Notes under the pieces: generated by a model
Database searches by the model: none
What the model was told of the DNA's origin: nothing
Seen by the model: the letters and a program-made list of their open reading frames with translations, nothing else
In this document: piece after piece, positions 34,625-46,900 of the stretch
How positions within the stretch are numbered: the first letter of the stretch is position 1
Layout of the letters: every line of letters starts with the position of its first letter
DNA from: Aphrocallistes beatrix
Taxonomy: Eukaryota; Porifera; Hexactinellida; Sceptrulophora; Aphrocallistidae
Assembly (NCBI GenBank): GCA_963281255.1
Contig: OY725503.1
Location: forward strand, 558,001-622,000
Direction: 5' to 3'
DNA length: 64,000 bases
Made by a program: the position numbers and the translations under genes

Positions 34625-35128
34625 TTATACTTCAGAACTCTCTTGAATAGTTTGCAACCCCGCTTCGATGTCAACAGCCGATTCACTGTACTCTGGCGGT
34701 TTCTCCTGATTGATCTCCGAGTACCCCGGTGGGGTACTGGGTTGACTCTCTGTTGTCTCGGTTGTCGTAACTGGCGAAGATAGAACTGGGGGCGTTCCTG
34801 TCTCTTCAATTGTTCCAGCAGCTCGATTGACTTGTACCGCAACTCCTTCCTTGTGTTTGCATTTCTTGTACGTCCCCATTAAACATTTTTCCGTTTTAAT
34901 CATTGGGAAGAGGAAATATTTCGTGAATCTTGAGTTAGGATGTTCTTTATAGTACGTCCGACAACAGCAGAAAAGGAACGGGATTATGAAACAGGTGATC
35001 CCCGTCCATGTAATCACTGGTATAATGACAGCCGATGAGACGTTTGACATGTTGTGAACTAAGGGATATATTACGAAATATAAAACCAAGGCAAATTGTT
35101 CAATGAATTGTATGGAAACTAACAACAT
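34625..35128 (-). CDS. Membrane protein with C-terminal PPGY and PPEY motifs
   Basis: 167 residues from the first ATG; a second ATG at MSNVSSAV (residue 26) is equally plausible because it leaves an N-glycosylation-type NVS and one clear helix. Hydrophobic segments lie at about residues 7-25 and 33-53, the second ending in a Cys cluster (FLFCCCRTYY) that could be palmitoylated. A basic stretch (KKCKHKEG) follows, then a Thr/Ser/Pro-rich tail with TPPGYSE and KPPEYSE, two WW-domain ligands. It sits next to another PPxY membrane protein on the same strand. Not assignable to NDFIP (which has three helices) or another named family from sequence alone. Confidence 0.55.
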   Translation of the reverse strand: MLLVSIQFIEQFALVLYFVIYPLVHNMSNVSSAVIIPVITWTGITCFIIPFLFCCCRTYYKEHPNSRFTKYFLFPMIKTEKCLMGTYKKCKHKEGVAVQVNRAAGTIEETGTPPVLSSPVTTTETTESQPSTPPGYSEINQEKPPEYSESAVDIEAGLQTIQESSEV

Positions 35129-36807
35129 TCTGTTTTATACTGGCTAGGATGTAAGCATATATTCAACAGTTAAACCACACACATGCTCACTTCATGAAAT
35201 TTGCCTATTTTACGTATTTTTTCAAAATCAGAATAGTCAGCATACAGATGGAACCGCATCCGGTTTAAAATACCTTTTTTCGAATCTGTTTCTTCGTATG
35301 AAATATAAATATATATTTTACAAATTTCTCTGATTTGGTAGAGATTATTCTTATATACTCTCTGCATTTTGTTGGTTATGCATCATGTGTAGTAATACAA
35401 GTATTTCTTCCATGTTTGATCACGCCAAGTGCATTCTAGTGCATTCTGATCCTACAGTGTCTATCATTACTCAACCATTCTATATTTGATATTCAATTTC
35501 AATTATCTAATCTTGAGGGTTTAAAAGGTGTCGAATAGTTGTCGCTAATTTTATCAAAGTGTCTAATCTACCCACAGAACCTATCTTGTTTCAGTGAGGA
35601 CAAACTATTCATATCAGATAACTCAATTACGTGGAATATGCACATGTTACCAGTATTCGAATGGATAGGGATATATTCGTTTTAACTGCATTGGTGAATC
35701 TCTATTATTAACTCATTTAGCTGTTTCATATGTATATACCAGTATTCACACCTAGTTCAATTAGTTAAGTTCTATTTTGAGAATACTCCATTCTTGGGCT
35801 TTATCGTATATACAGATACGATTTTTTAAAATTGGTTTCTCTGTAAAAAATGTATTCAGTGATCTAGAAATTTTCTAATATTCATAATACATATCCCGTT
35901 CGTTCATTAAATTGGTTTTGAGATTTATTTCAGAAAATCTCTGTAGTTACAACAAATATTTCCGAATAACTATAACACGTTTATAATTGTAATCATGCAT
36001 AACTATACCCCATTCGATCCTACAAGTCGTTATGTTGAATATTAATGGAATTAAGACAGCCAATTATAGAGAAAATACATTGTTGCAGAAAGATATTAGA
36101 CCGAATGTAGTATAAAGCTCAGCACATAAATGTATTAATTGTAAATAATAAATATTTTGTTTAGTTAACTTGGAGTTGTACTGAACATAATACCATAGAA
36201 CCTCTATCTGACTGAACTATGAGCTAGATATTTTGCAAAATCTTTTCCGGTAAGTCATTTTGGGCGAGGAGACCTCAAAATATGGGATATTTTCAATATA
36301 TGTAATGAACCCCCAAGTCAAAAGAAATATAATTTATTAATTAAATACAATCAAGGAGACTTTATAATCTAGTCTAGACTCTAAAGTTATGTTGAATTAG
36401 ATCAGGGGTTTTAAAACCGTGGTCTTTTGACAATAAAACTCAAAATCCTATTACGGAGTTGCTGAAACTATATCAGGGGATTAGTATGTATGATTGAATA
36501 CATTGTCTAAATAACGATGCATATTAAATATGGTTGAAAATAGCTTTAATTCGTATCAGTCGATCTAAAAGTGTGGTTATTTGTAGTGAGACAAATAGTT
36601 TGAGAAACCCTGAATTAAATCCGTGAATTTATTCTTCAGCTTAAAACAATGCAAATGTTTACAGTACGAACTGTCCAATACAAACCTATCTCTACGTGCA
36701 AACAGCATTACCGTATATCTAATGCACTACTGTGCAAATAAGATTTATGTTAGAGATCAATAACATGATAGTATGAGTGATCTCAATTTTTTTATTTCGG
36801 TTAGCTG
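35129..36807. other. Divergent intergenic region (strand switch)
   Basis: Genes to the left read left and genes to the right read right, so promoters for PPxY gene 2 and the astacin gene should lie here. Very AT-rich. The only repeat seen is a family J core on the opposite orientation at 36246-36288 (ccggtaagtcattttgggcg). Confidence 0.45.
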
Positions 36808-39800
36808 ATGGATCCAACACGTTTAATCGGCCTAATCACTTCCTACGTCATCCTCCAATCAATTCTCACAGAACATCACTATGTGTTCTCCGCGCACATT
36901 ACCGGTCCTCCTCCCACTGACAATAGCTCAGATTATGTGGTTATATCAGAGGACGAGTATGTTCCAGGGTTACACGATTATGCTGGAGACCCTTGCACTG
37001 GTGCAGGTAGAGTGTAGTTATCGAACTTATTCAGATACAGTCGACTCTGCTTAATAGGGTCACATCGGTCAGGACATTTTGCCCCGATTAAGCGGAGAAC
37101 CCTATTAACCGAAAATATTTTGTACTAGCTTCTATGTGTGAGAGTTATTCCGGTCCTGCCAAAAGTGACCCTATTAAGCGGAGTGGACTGTAGATAAAAC
37201 ATTTTATTTTGGAATTTATATAAGGTATTAGGGATGAATAGTTAGTGTTTTATGTCATATTTCATATAGCATTCTTAGGAATTTTAGATCAACAATGATT
37301 ATGAACATAAATTTAAGTAAATGTTGCTAGAAAAAATAAAATAAACAGTGTTGACGTTAATGAAGATTGAGATACAGTCGACTCCGCTTAATAGGGCCAC
37401 TGTTTAATAGGGTCACTTTTGGAGGGACCGGAATAGCTCTCACACATAGAAGCTAATGCAAAATATTTTTGGTTAATAGGGCTTTCCACTTAATCGGATC
37501 AAAATGTCCTCTGACCGATGTGACCCTATTAAGCAGAATCGACTGTATTAAGTTTTTAAAATATCTCAGTGAATATATTTCCTTCCTATAGCCATATACG
37601 AAAGAGACATAGCATTGCCTCTCATAATCAATCCAGATACCAACACCAGCTACATCCTACTCCCTTCCAATTACTCCACTGTAGAGAGAGCTAAGAGAGG
37701 AGCTACTGCCAATTCCTACATACTATGGCCTAATGCTATCGTATACTATACATTCGACAGCTCTATAATAGGCAAGTGACCCATTAGCTTTTGTAGTAAT
37801 TAATAATATTATATAATCCCTTCAATGACCTGGGGTCTATTCTATTAATAGCTTGGACCCCACATTTCTATGGCTTCTCCGCCCAAAATGACTTAACCGG
37901 AAATGAGTTAGCAAAATCCATAGTCAATGAAGGGTTTTAACAGATGTTATTGTAGAATAAAATTAAATTTACTTACTCAAATAGACTCCGTCAAACTTGA
38001 GATCTACGAATCAATGCATCATTGGGAGGAGCTGACCTGTCTTCGATTCCGTTTCAGAACTACCGAACGCGATTACTTGGAATTCTTCAAAGGAGCTGGG
38101 TCAGTTTCATGGCTTTAGACACTGGGTTGAATTGTCTGTTAATAATTATCTTCCGGATGGCTGGTTTTTTTCTATTTATAGTAAATATCCCGAATTTTTA
38201 TGGCTTCCCCGCCCAAATGGCTTAAACCGGAAATGACGCGGTTATCACGTTCAGTTATCGAACATATTATTTACTGATTAGCAACTAACATAGGTATTCT
38301 GTCTTCGTGTTTTACGTCCATACGCAAGTTCAGCTTGTTATCGACATAATAATGATGATCAACCTCAAATGAGTGTAGCAGTTCAAATATATCCAAATAG
38401 ATATCTTCACTGTCATTGAATTTATTTGCAGCGAAATTCACTGAAAGTAAAGCTGAAAATAATGTCGAAGTCTCTTTTTTTTGTCCAATTGATTTCATGG
38501 TATAGGCGACAAAAATAGATTTTGTAATAGAGTTACTACTAATAATAAAACAATGTTTACAGATGCGATGGAAAAATCCCATTTCTACTGTGTGTGAAAA
38601 TCTACCTAAATAAACTTCCATCATTTTGTCAATGGAATTGTAGATTCTATTTAAAGAAGTTTATGAGACAGTGAAGTAATTAATTGCCAGACATATCTGT
38701 TTTCTTTCCTAGAATGTCAAGTGTAAGAAATACAATATCTTACAGAAGCTGGCCTTTCTTTCTTACTACGTAAGCGGCTGATGCTAGCAATATGATATTC
38801 ATGAGCTAACGAGTTCATTCAATTTAGTCAGAGATCAATTTCTTCTAAAGTGGTGTAATCCTTTTCCTAAATTTTTCTAATTATTAACACAGTTCAATGC
38901 AAATTCTATGAAAGGATACAGGATGTCTACTAAGTATTGAATGCTCTAATCGACATTTAACACATTTTTATTCCTAAATATAGCTTAGTATAAATCGGAT
39001 CTTATTTCAAATTAATATGATCGAACCTAGATTTTAGCAGTAATTTTTCTGAATTGAATTTAAGAAATAGTGATTACTGACTCAAACTGATATCATGATA
39101 TTTCCTCTTGCACTAGACGTTTGCATATGCACGTCAACTGATCTGTTTTTCAAAGAATGTTAATTTCGAGGAAGCATTATCAATACTATTCAAGCAGAAA
39201 AGCAGTGTCAGCAAACGGAAATTTTATCCATTTTAACTGTTGGCATACGCTGCTAATACAATAATACTGAATATAAGATCTTATAGAATATCGAATCTTT
39301 CTGTTTGTTTGTTTGTTTTTTGTTGGATTTTTTAAGGTTTGCTTGCTATTAAACCAATTAATGGCGCTGTACTATTAAAACACACTTTTTTGCATGTTTG
39401 TTCAGAATTAATTGAGAAGACCATACCCCTTGAAAGCTGAAAATTTGTATAAGAAATGACTGCTAACAAACAAATATTGCTCTTCGAACAATTTCGGTTG
39501 TAGAACTCTTGATCAACAAATTTCTTACTTTACAATGTTGCTACGTATTTATAGGTGTTGCTCCTACATTGGCTCGCTGAAACTAGGCCGTCAGAAGATT
39601 TCGATTGGTCCGTACTGCAACTACTTCTCTACCATCACTCACGAGATCGGACATGCAATCGGATTCTGGCACGAGATGAACAGGCCGGATAGGTAGATTA
39701 GTAATTAAGTATTTCATCCATAATTCTTCCCATCTCGAGAATACTAAATACAGGTGACTCCGCTTAATCGGGACACTTTAGTGCCGGATATTTTGTCCCG

Positions 39801-40982
39801 ATTAAGCGGAGTTCCCAATTAACCGATGAAATTTAGTATTAGCTTCTATGTAAGGGAACCATTCCGTTCCTGGAGACTTGTCCCATTTAACGGTTGTTCC
39901 GATTAAGCGGAGGTGACTAGTATAACTGCACTTTTTAAATTCGTTTGAAATAAGAGTTCATTTCACTCTCATTCACAATGGAGTTCGTTGGTTGCTATTA
40001 TAATTGAGCTTCCAATTGATCTCAGTTCGTTCTATCTGTCTCCACTCTGATGCGGTTAAACTGGTCGCAAGTACGTTTTAGCAAATAATCGCTGAATAGA
40101 TGTACCTCAATGCGATTTAGATAATCTCCTCAATTCTAAAGCTATTATCAAGTTCAGCGGATGTTCTTTCATTTCTCGTAAAGTTGAATTCTTGGAGGTA
40201 GATTTCGTATCTTTTAAAATTTCGTCCAATCTTTCCGAATTCGACTTTACATTCTGTCCATGCAGACATGTGAAATGTACTCTATATTCGCTATTTTCAT
40301 CATGGCTCAACTAGAGCAGATGATGCATGGATATAAAGGACGTGTTTTATTATTAGAAACTATCTGTATGGTTTTAAGTAATTCGTCCACAATTCCTGTA
40401 TTCAGAACACTTGGTTATCTTGTTTTAACAAGCTAGTGAATATGTTGTTCGTTATTCAAGTTGATAAAGGCATTCTGGCTGTTCTAGTTACATTACGACG
40501 TCATAATAGATACCTATCTCCACTCACATTTTCCCATACAAATTCAAATCTAGTGATGTGATAAACTTTTGTAATTCTTTTAAATCAAGTTTCGATGAAT
40601 TGTTAAGGCAAATGCAGCACCATCACAATAAATTTCAAAATCTATTCGACACTTAACTAATTTTTGCAATATAGTTCAAGTTAAATAAAGTTTTACGTTT
40701 CATTCCGGTTTCTGAATTATTTTAGAGATGAACATATTCGGATTGTTGCTTCAAATATTCCAACTTTGTATCAATTCAACTTCAGAAAAGTGTCGCCATA
40801 CCACATCAATTCTCGAGGATTCGTTTACGATTACAATTCTGTAATGCACTATTCCGCATCAGCTTTCTCTAGAAACGGAGAAGACACAATAGAATCTATC
40901 CAGGAAGGGATTCCTATTGGTCCTGAGAACGGACTGACAGAGTTGGATGTGAATCAGACCAAAGCTATGTACAATTGTCAGC
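36808..40982 (+). CDS. Signal peptide, prodomain and complete astacin (M12A) catalytic domain
   Basis: Exons: 36808-37006, 37592-37771, 37985-38099, 39555-39692, 40726-40982. The leader has a hydrophobic core ([15 protein letters not shown]). The prodomain contains IYERDIALP, resembling the FxGD aspartate-switch motif that keeps astacins latent. A furin-type site RAKR precedes the mature start [11 protein letters not shown]. The zinc site is [12 protein letters not shown] with the next RPDR, and the Met-turn is [14 protein letters not shown] including the fifth-ligand Tyr. The Cys pair CCSYIG and the terminal NC are present. All catalytic residues are intact, so an active protease is expected. 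Confidence 0.9.
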
Positions 40983-43900
40983 GTAAGTCGAATTGAAATG
41001 TTGTATGGTTTACTTAGTTTGATAGGTCAAGTATGGCAGTGATGTGCTTGCGAAAAATATTGAATTATTAGTGCGAAATTTTCACTTTCCCGAAACTGTG
41101 AGCAATAAATCACTTGCAACCACGAATTTGCAGTTAATTATAGTTGCCATAGGAGCTACAGTAATCATTATTTTCTCGAACTTCAATAAAATTCGTTCAA
41201 CTTTTTAAAACCTTGAGGTACTAAGTCCATTGAGAAGTTTTCTTAATATTTATATTATCTACAAGTATATATCCGTGTGGAAAAACTGATGGTTAACTAG
41301 TAGCTAATTGCTGACACCAAATTTAAGTAATTCTCCATCTATTCAGACAGAACATTTAGAAATCGATAGCTCTTAACCACCAGAACACGCAAATATAAGT
41401 TTATGATTTATATAACCACAAAATTTAGATTTTGTCGACCACTGCTTTACGTATACAGATGTGATATATCAAATTTGAGTAATCGAGCAAAACCATAGAA
41501 ATATAATTCTTATCCAACCATGTATCTACGATCCTGCTTGCACTATGTGTCCAATGTCTGTCTTGGAAATTTCTTCAAAATTTGCAATGTCAGAACTCTC
41601 AAAACATTTCACTAACTCCTCTACCACATCTCCCATCTTCGAAACCTTCTCTCTCCCCAAAGCTAAAAGGCATAAATCACAAATTGTGATTTCTAAAGAA
41701 GATAATAACACCGATAAAGATTCTGAATTTGATCAAGCAGACACTACAAAAACTGATCGATCCGATCAGGATAAGTGTACAGTTTATGTTGGCAACCTTC
41801 CTACTGACTACACGAACAAAAAACTGAAGAAATTATTCAAAGATATCGGAGAGGTGAAGAGTGTCAGAATTCGAGCTGTTTCAACTTCAAAAGCGAAAGT
41901 TCCAGCACATATGGTACTAAAGAACAGAATTACATCTGTCAATTCCTTATATGGATATGTTGTATTCTCTGATATAAAGCATACGAAAACCGCTGTTGAA
42001 AAACTGAACGGATGTTTAATTGACAATCATCATATCACAGTTGATTCATGTGACAAGACACAGAAAGATTCCAAATCAACTGTTTTTGTAACGAACTTGC
42101 ATTCAAATGTCGCCGAAGAGGGATTGAGAGAATTTTTCTCTGAATGTGGAGCCATTACGAAGGTTCATATTGTCAGTGACAGAGTCACTGGTTCGAGTAA
42201 AAACTTCGGTTTTGTCACTTTCCAGGAGAAATCTGGCTTAGTTCTAGCTCTAAAGAAGCAAGGAGAGGAGTTAGAGGGTCGAAATGTTGTGGTTAGAAAA
42301 GCAAACCCCAAACACCAGAAACTGGAAGGTTCTAAGCGAACCATTCATAAGACCCCGAAGGGGGTTGTGAAAAGTAAAAAACATTTTTCTAGCAAAAATC
42401 AGCATAAAAATAAAGAAAAATTTGCGAGTGTTACCAAGAGTAAATTCACAGAGAAAAGAAATAGAGAACCCAAGAAACCGAAGAAAAATAAGCTCACACA
42501 AACTGGGAATTCAAAAGCGTTTAAAAAGTTAAAGAAGAATTCGAAAAAACATTCGAAAATAGTCAGAAACCCTCTACTTCCGAAGAAACCTCGATCTAAA
42601 TCTAAAGCCAAAACTTAATTAGAGATCCTTATAGCCATATTAAACGTAGTAGTGTTCTTTATTCCTTTATTGTAATTGCTTAAAATATCCAATAAATTCC
42701 GTAGCTTAATATATTAATTATTTATTCTAGAATATGGAAATCGGGGATCTACTCTTCCCAGTTCTGCAACGCCACTTCCCGAGCAATCTTTCTTTCCAAA
42801 CTGCGGTTCTCTTCTCACAGGATACTCCGGTACGTTCAGCTTCGATACCGCTACAGATGGAAGATCTCTATGTGAATGGCTGATAAAAGTACCGAGCGGG
42901 TATAGCATCAGATTAGTGGTAGATATGGTTCTCCCTGGAAGGTGAATGAAAAGTATTTCTCATTAGCAATACAGTCAACTCCGCTTAATTGGGACAAGTC
43001 TCCAGGAACGGAATTGTTCCCTTACATAGAAGCTAATACTAAATTTCATCGGTTAATTGGGAACTCCGCTTAATCGGGACAAAATATCCGAGACCAAAGT
43101 TTCCCGATTTCCGAGTCACCTGTAGTTTATACAGATACTATATACAAAATTATTTTATACGGATATATACAAGGGCGCTGATATTTTGTCCCGATTAAGC
43201 AGAGTTCCCAATTAACCAATGAAATTTAGTATTAGCTTCTAAGGTAACCATTCTGTTCCTGGAAACTTTCCAATTAACATTGATCCAAATTAAGCGGAGT
43301 TGACTGTATAAGACTTTAGTTGTATTACTTAGACTAAACAATGCATAACACATTTTTTTCAAGATATTATATTCCCTCGAGACATGGAAACATTTTAAAA
43401 TGTTAAGTATACATAACTATTTTTAAATCTTGCTATATTCTAAGCGTAACACCACAATACACATCAAAACCCAGTAATATACATATCATATACCAGTTTA
43501 CTCTTTGTTTAGTCTTTTACATAGCGGCAGACAGTCAACCATTTGACTACGTATAACAATGTAGAAAATATGCATGGATGTGATGTGATAAGAAATAGTT
43601 GGAAGATGAGATGATTAGTTTGTGGGTTTTTCTGTACTTGTAATCTTATCCTGTTATAGAACTGGATCTTGTACGAATGGAATAGAAGTGATTGACGGGC
43701 ATCAGTTGCAAGGACGCTCACACGGCCAGTATTGTGGCAATTTCAGGAAGTACACTTTCTTATCTTCGTACAACTACATGTTGATCAAGATGCACACTGA
43801 TAACAGAGCTCTGGGAGGGAGGTTTACTGGAAGCTATTCTGCTCGAGGTTTGTTGGAAAAAATTATATCGAGTTAGAACTTTGATGATAGAATTCCTGTA

Positions 43901-46900
43901 AGAGTGCATTGTCGCTATACAGTCGACTCCGCTTAATAGGGCCACTTTTGGTAGGACCGGAATAGCTCTTACACATAGAAGCTAATACAAAATATTTTCG
44001 GTTAATAGGGTTCTCCGCTTAATCGGGGCAAAATATCCTCTGACCGATGTGACCCTATTAAGCGGAGTCGACTGTACTTCCATGCGAAAATATTTGTTTT
44101 ATCCTAAAAATACCAGAAAACAATATTTTAATTTTCCAATTCTATTTTAAGAATAAAATGCTAACTTTCGAAATAGAATTCTCTGAACTTGAATCATGTA
44201 TATGCTCTCTATTAGATGTTGATGAGTGCAGGTACTATGGTTCTTTATGTGTCAATGGTTGCCAGAACACCCCTGGAGGATTCACATGTGTATGTGAGGA
44301 CGGATATTACGTGTCCAGGAACAAAATCCGCTGCTTTGGTAAGTTTAGTATATAGCATTAACTGTATACTTAAATATGTAATTGTAATATAAGATTGAAG
44401 TCTTTTTTGTTTGTCATTTGCGAATTCTGAGAGTTATTAAGTTATAATTTTCCTGTCCACTCGAACGGATAAAACAACATTTTTGAGGCAATAATACGAA
44501 TGGTAAAGTCTTAAATTGGTCAAATTTCACCTAACTTCTGACAGATAGAATATCTGTTTCAAGTTGTTCGCCGTAAACTCCATGAATTAATGGTCCTTGC
44601 CTGACAAAAGGAAACCTCGACATTTTCTGCATTTACAACTATTTTTTATTTTCTTTTGTTCGATTCTGAGCTCTCTGAGAATATTTTAGTTCAAAAGACA
44701 CTTTTCAAACGAATTATCAATTATTACATTTCACAATTATATCATTCCTGTTTTCATTGTGTGTGACAGGTTTAACACCTTGTTATTCTGAGAAAAAATT
44801 CCTAGCTTTTTAAAAAGTTTACATTCGATATTTCCACAAACATGCATTATAATAAATGCATTGTCGCTATATAGTAATGAATTGGGTTTTCTTAGAATGT
44901 GTTTGTAACAGAAGAAGGTTTATCAGAAACCTTTGGAAGAAACCTTTCCAGAGTCGAAGTCTTGAATGCTTTACTTGCAAAGAGAATTCGTTCCTTTGTG
45001 TGTCAATCAATGATATCTTGTCTCATTTAAGTATAAATGTTCCTAATCTCATCATTTGTTTACACAAAATTGAAGCAACATTTGAAGATGGAAATGTTAA
45101 GAATATTTATTCTCTGTTTAACATTCGCAATCGTTACTTCCCGTCCAGTTTCTGATACAGCAAAAAAACAAATAATCGAATCATACAATCATCTTTTCGA
45201 AATCCAAGGCGAAAAACTTAACTTATGGTATTTCCCTTCACAGCTGAATTCTTCCAATGCCCCGGTTATTTTCTGGTTTGGTGATGGAGAGAGGAGTGCT
45301 TTAGTTGATGTATTCACTCAAGGCGGTCCATATTCGATTGAATTTACTGAAGATAACTCTCGCCCCAAACCCCATCCCCATCCTCACCCACATCCTAAAC
45401 CCTCACCATGCTGCAAATGCAACTGCCCTTCTTGTCCACTTTCCGATAGCAACTATGCTTACTCACACCATAAACCACGACCTCCTTATTGCCCCCCTTG
45501 CCCATCTGCTTCTCCATCCAGTTCCTCTGCCACCGTGTCTACTACGATCAGCTTCTCAACTACTATTTCCACGAGTACCTCAACGATACCTCCTGCAATG
45601 CCAACGCCAATCCCGGTGCCTGGAGCTAACCCATCTCATAAACACCATCATCATCATCACCATCATCATCATTGCTGTCCATGTCCCACTTCCTCCTCCC
45701 TACCATTCACTTCTACTCAGCAGCCAACACCCACACCCTCATTAAGTCTTAAGAACAAACTGGATAGTCCGGATTCTGAGATCGAATCTTTTGAGTTGGA
45801 AGATGTGTATGAATCAGTTACGCTTCTTTCCAACCCTTTTTCGTGGACTGAATTCGCCCATGTGGTCTACTTTGATTTCGCTGCTGGCTTTGCAAGGCAA
45901 AATTCTAAAGAAATTCCGATTCAAAATGTCATCTCGAAATTCTGCAAAATGCATCCAACTCTTTTTGGTCGTAATTTATACTTTGGCGGGAAAAATTTCG
46001 GGTCCAACATAGTTGCTAGCTTAGTTGAAAATATGCAATATTCTGATTTTAATGATATGAACGTGAAAGGTTTGGTTCTAAGTTTATTTGTGCCCGAGAA
46101 TCCCGAGAAATCTGAGTTCACTGAAGATGTAGAATTCATTTTAAACGAACCTCGTTTCCAAAAAGAATTTGGTCTCCCGAGTGAGGTTTGGTATCCGGAG
46201 ATTCCCGAATCTTCTAGGCAGACCCAATTTTCTTATGAATTGCTGCTTAAATTTGTCCAGAAAAATATAAAAGAATCCAGCACTATTGTTTATGGCAGAG
46301 ATATTTCTCTGAATGATTTAAAAAGTTTGATTGATTGATTGGTTGATTTGTTTGTTGTTTACTCTTGTTTACTTTACTAAATTTGTATTTACCTCACTCA
46401 TTTGTTAAATAATGTAATATTGGTATCTGTGCTTCATAAATTTATGTGATATTAATCTATGAAAATGTTTGTGCTTATTAATAATAACCTCAATCATTTC
46501 CTCAGCAAACTAACAAGAAACATTGATCGAGTTTAAAAATAGGAGATTTCCCTAATTTCCAAATTTAGTAGATTAAATTTTTTTCTAAAATTAGATATCA
46601 ACGAGTGTGCCTACGACAATGGCGGATGTGATCACAAATGTGTCAACACAGGAGGCTCATACACCTGTAGCTGTAACCAGGGATACACCCTGAATGGAGA
46701 CAAGAAAACTTGCTTCCCCGGATCAGGTCTGTAACCTATCTAATTTAAAATTAGTAACGATGTTTGTGTTATATCTTTTCTTCGTAAAGTCTTAACAAAT
46801 AAGCAATGTACAATTTCACCAGAAAACACAGTATTAATTATATATTTTATTGTATTTAACTCAAGATCCTTGTCGGACAAACAACGGAAATTGTGAGCAC

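Noticed and set aside
35170-35367. 65-codon minus-strand frame
   Set aside because: No motif, AT-rich, no splice context; probably chance.
40107-40310. 67-codon frame in an astacin intron
   Set aside because: No recognisable domain and no supporting context.
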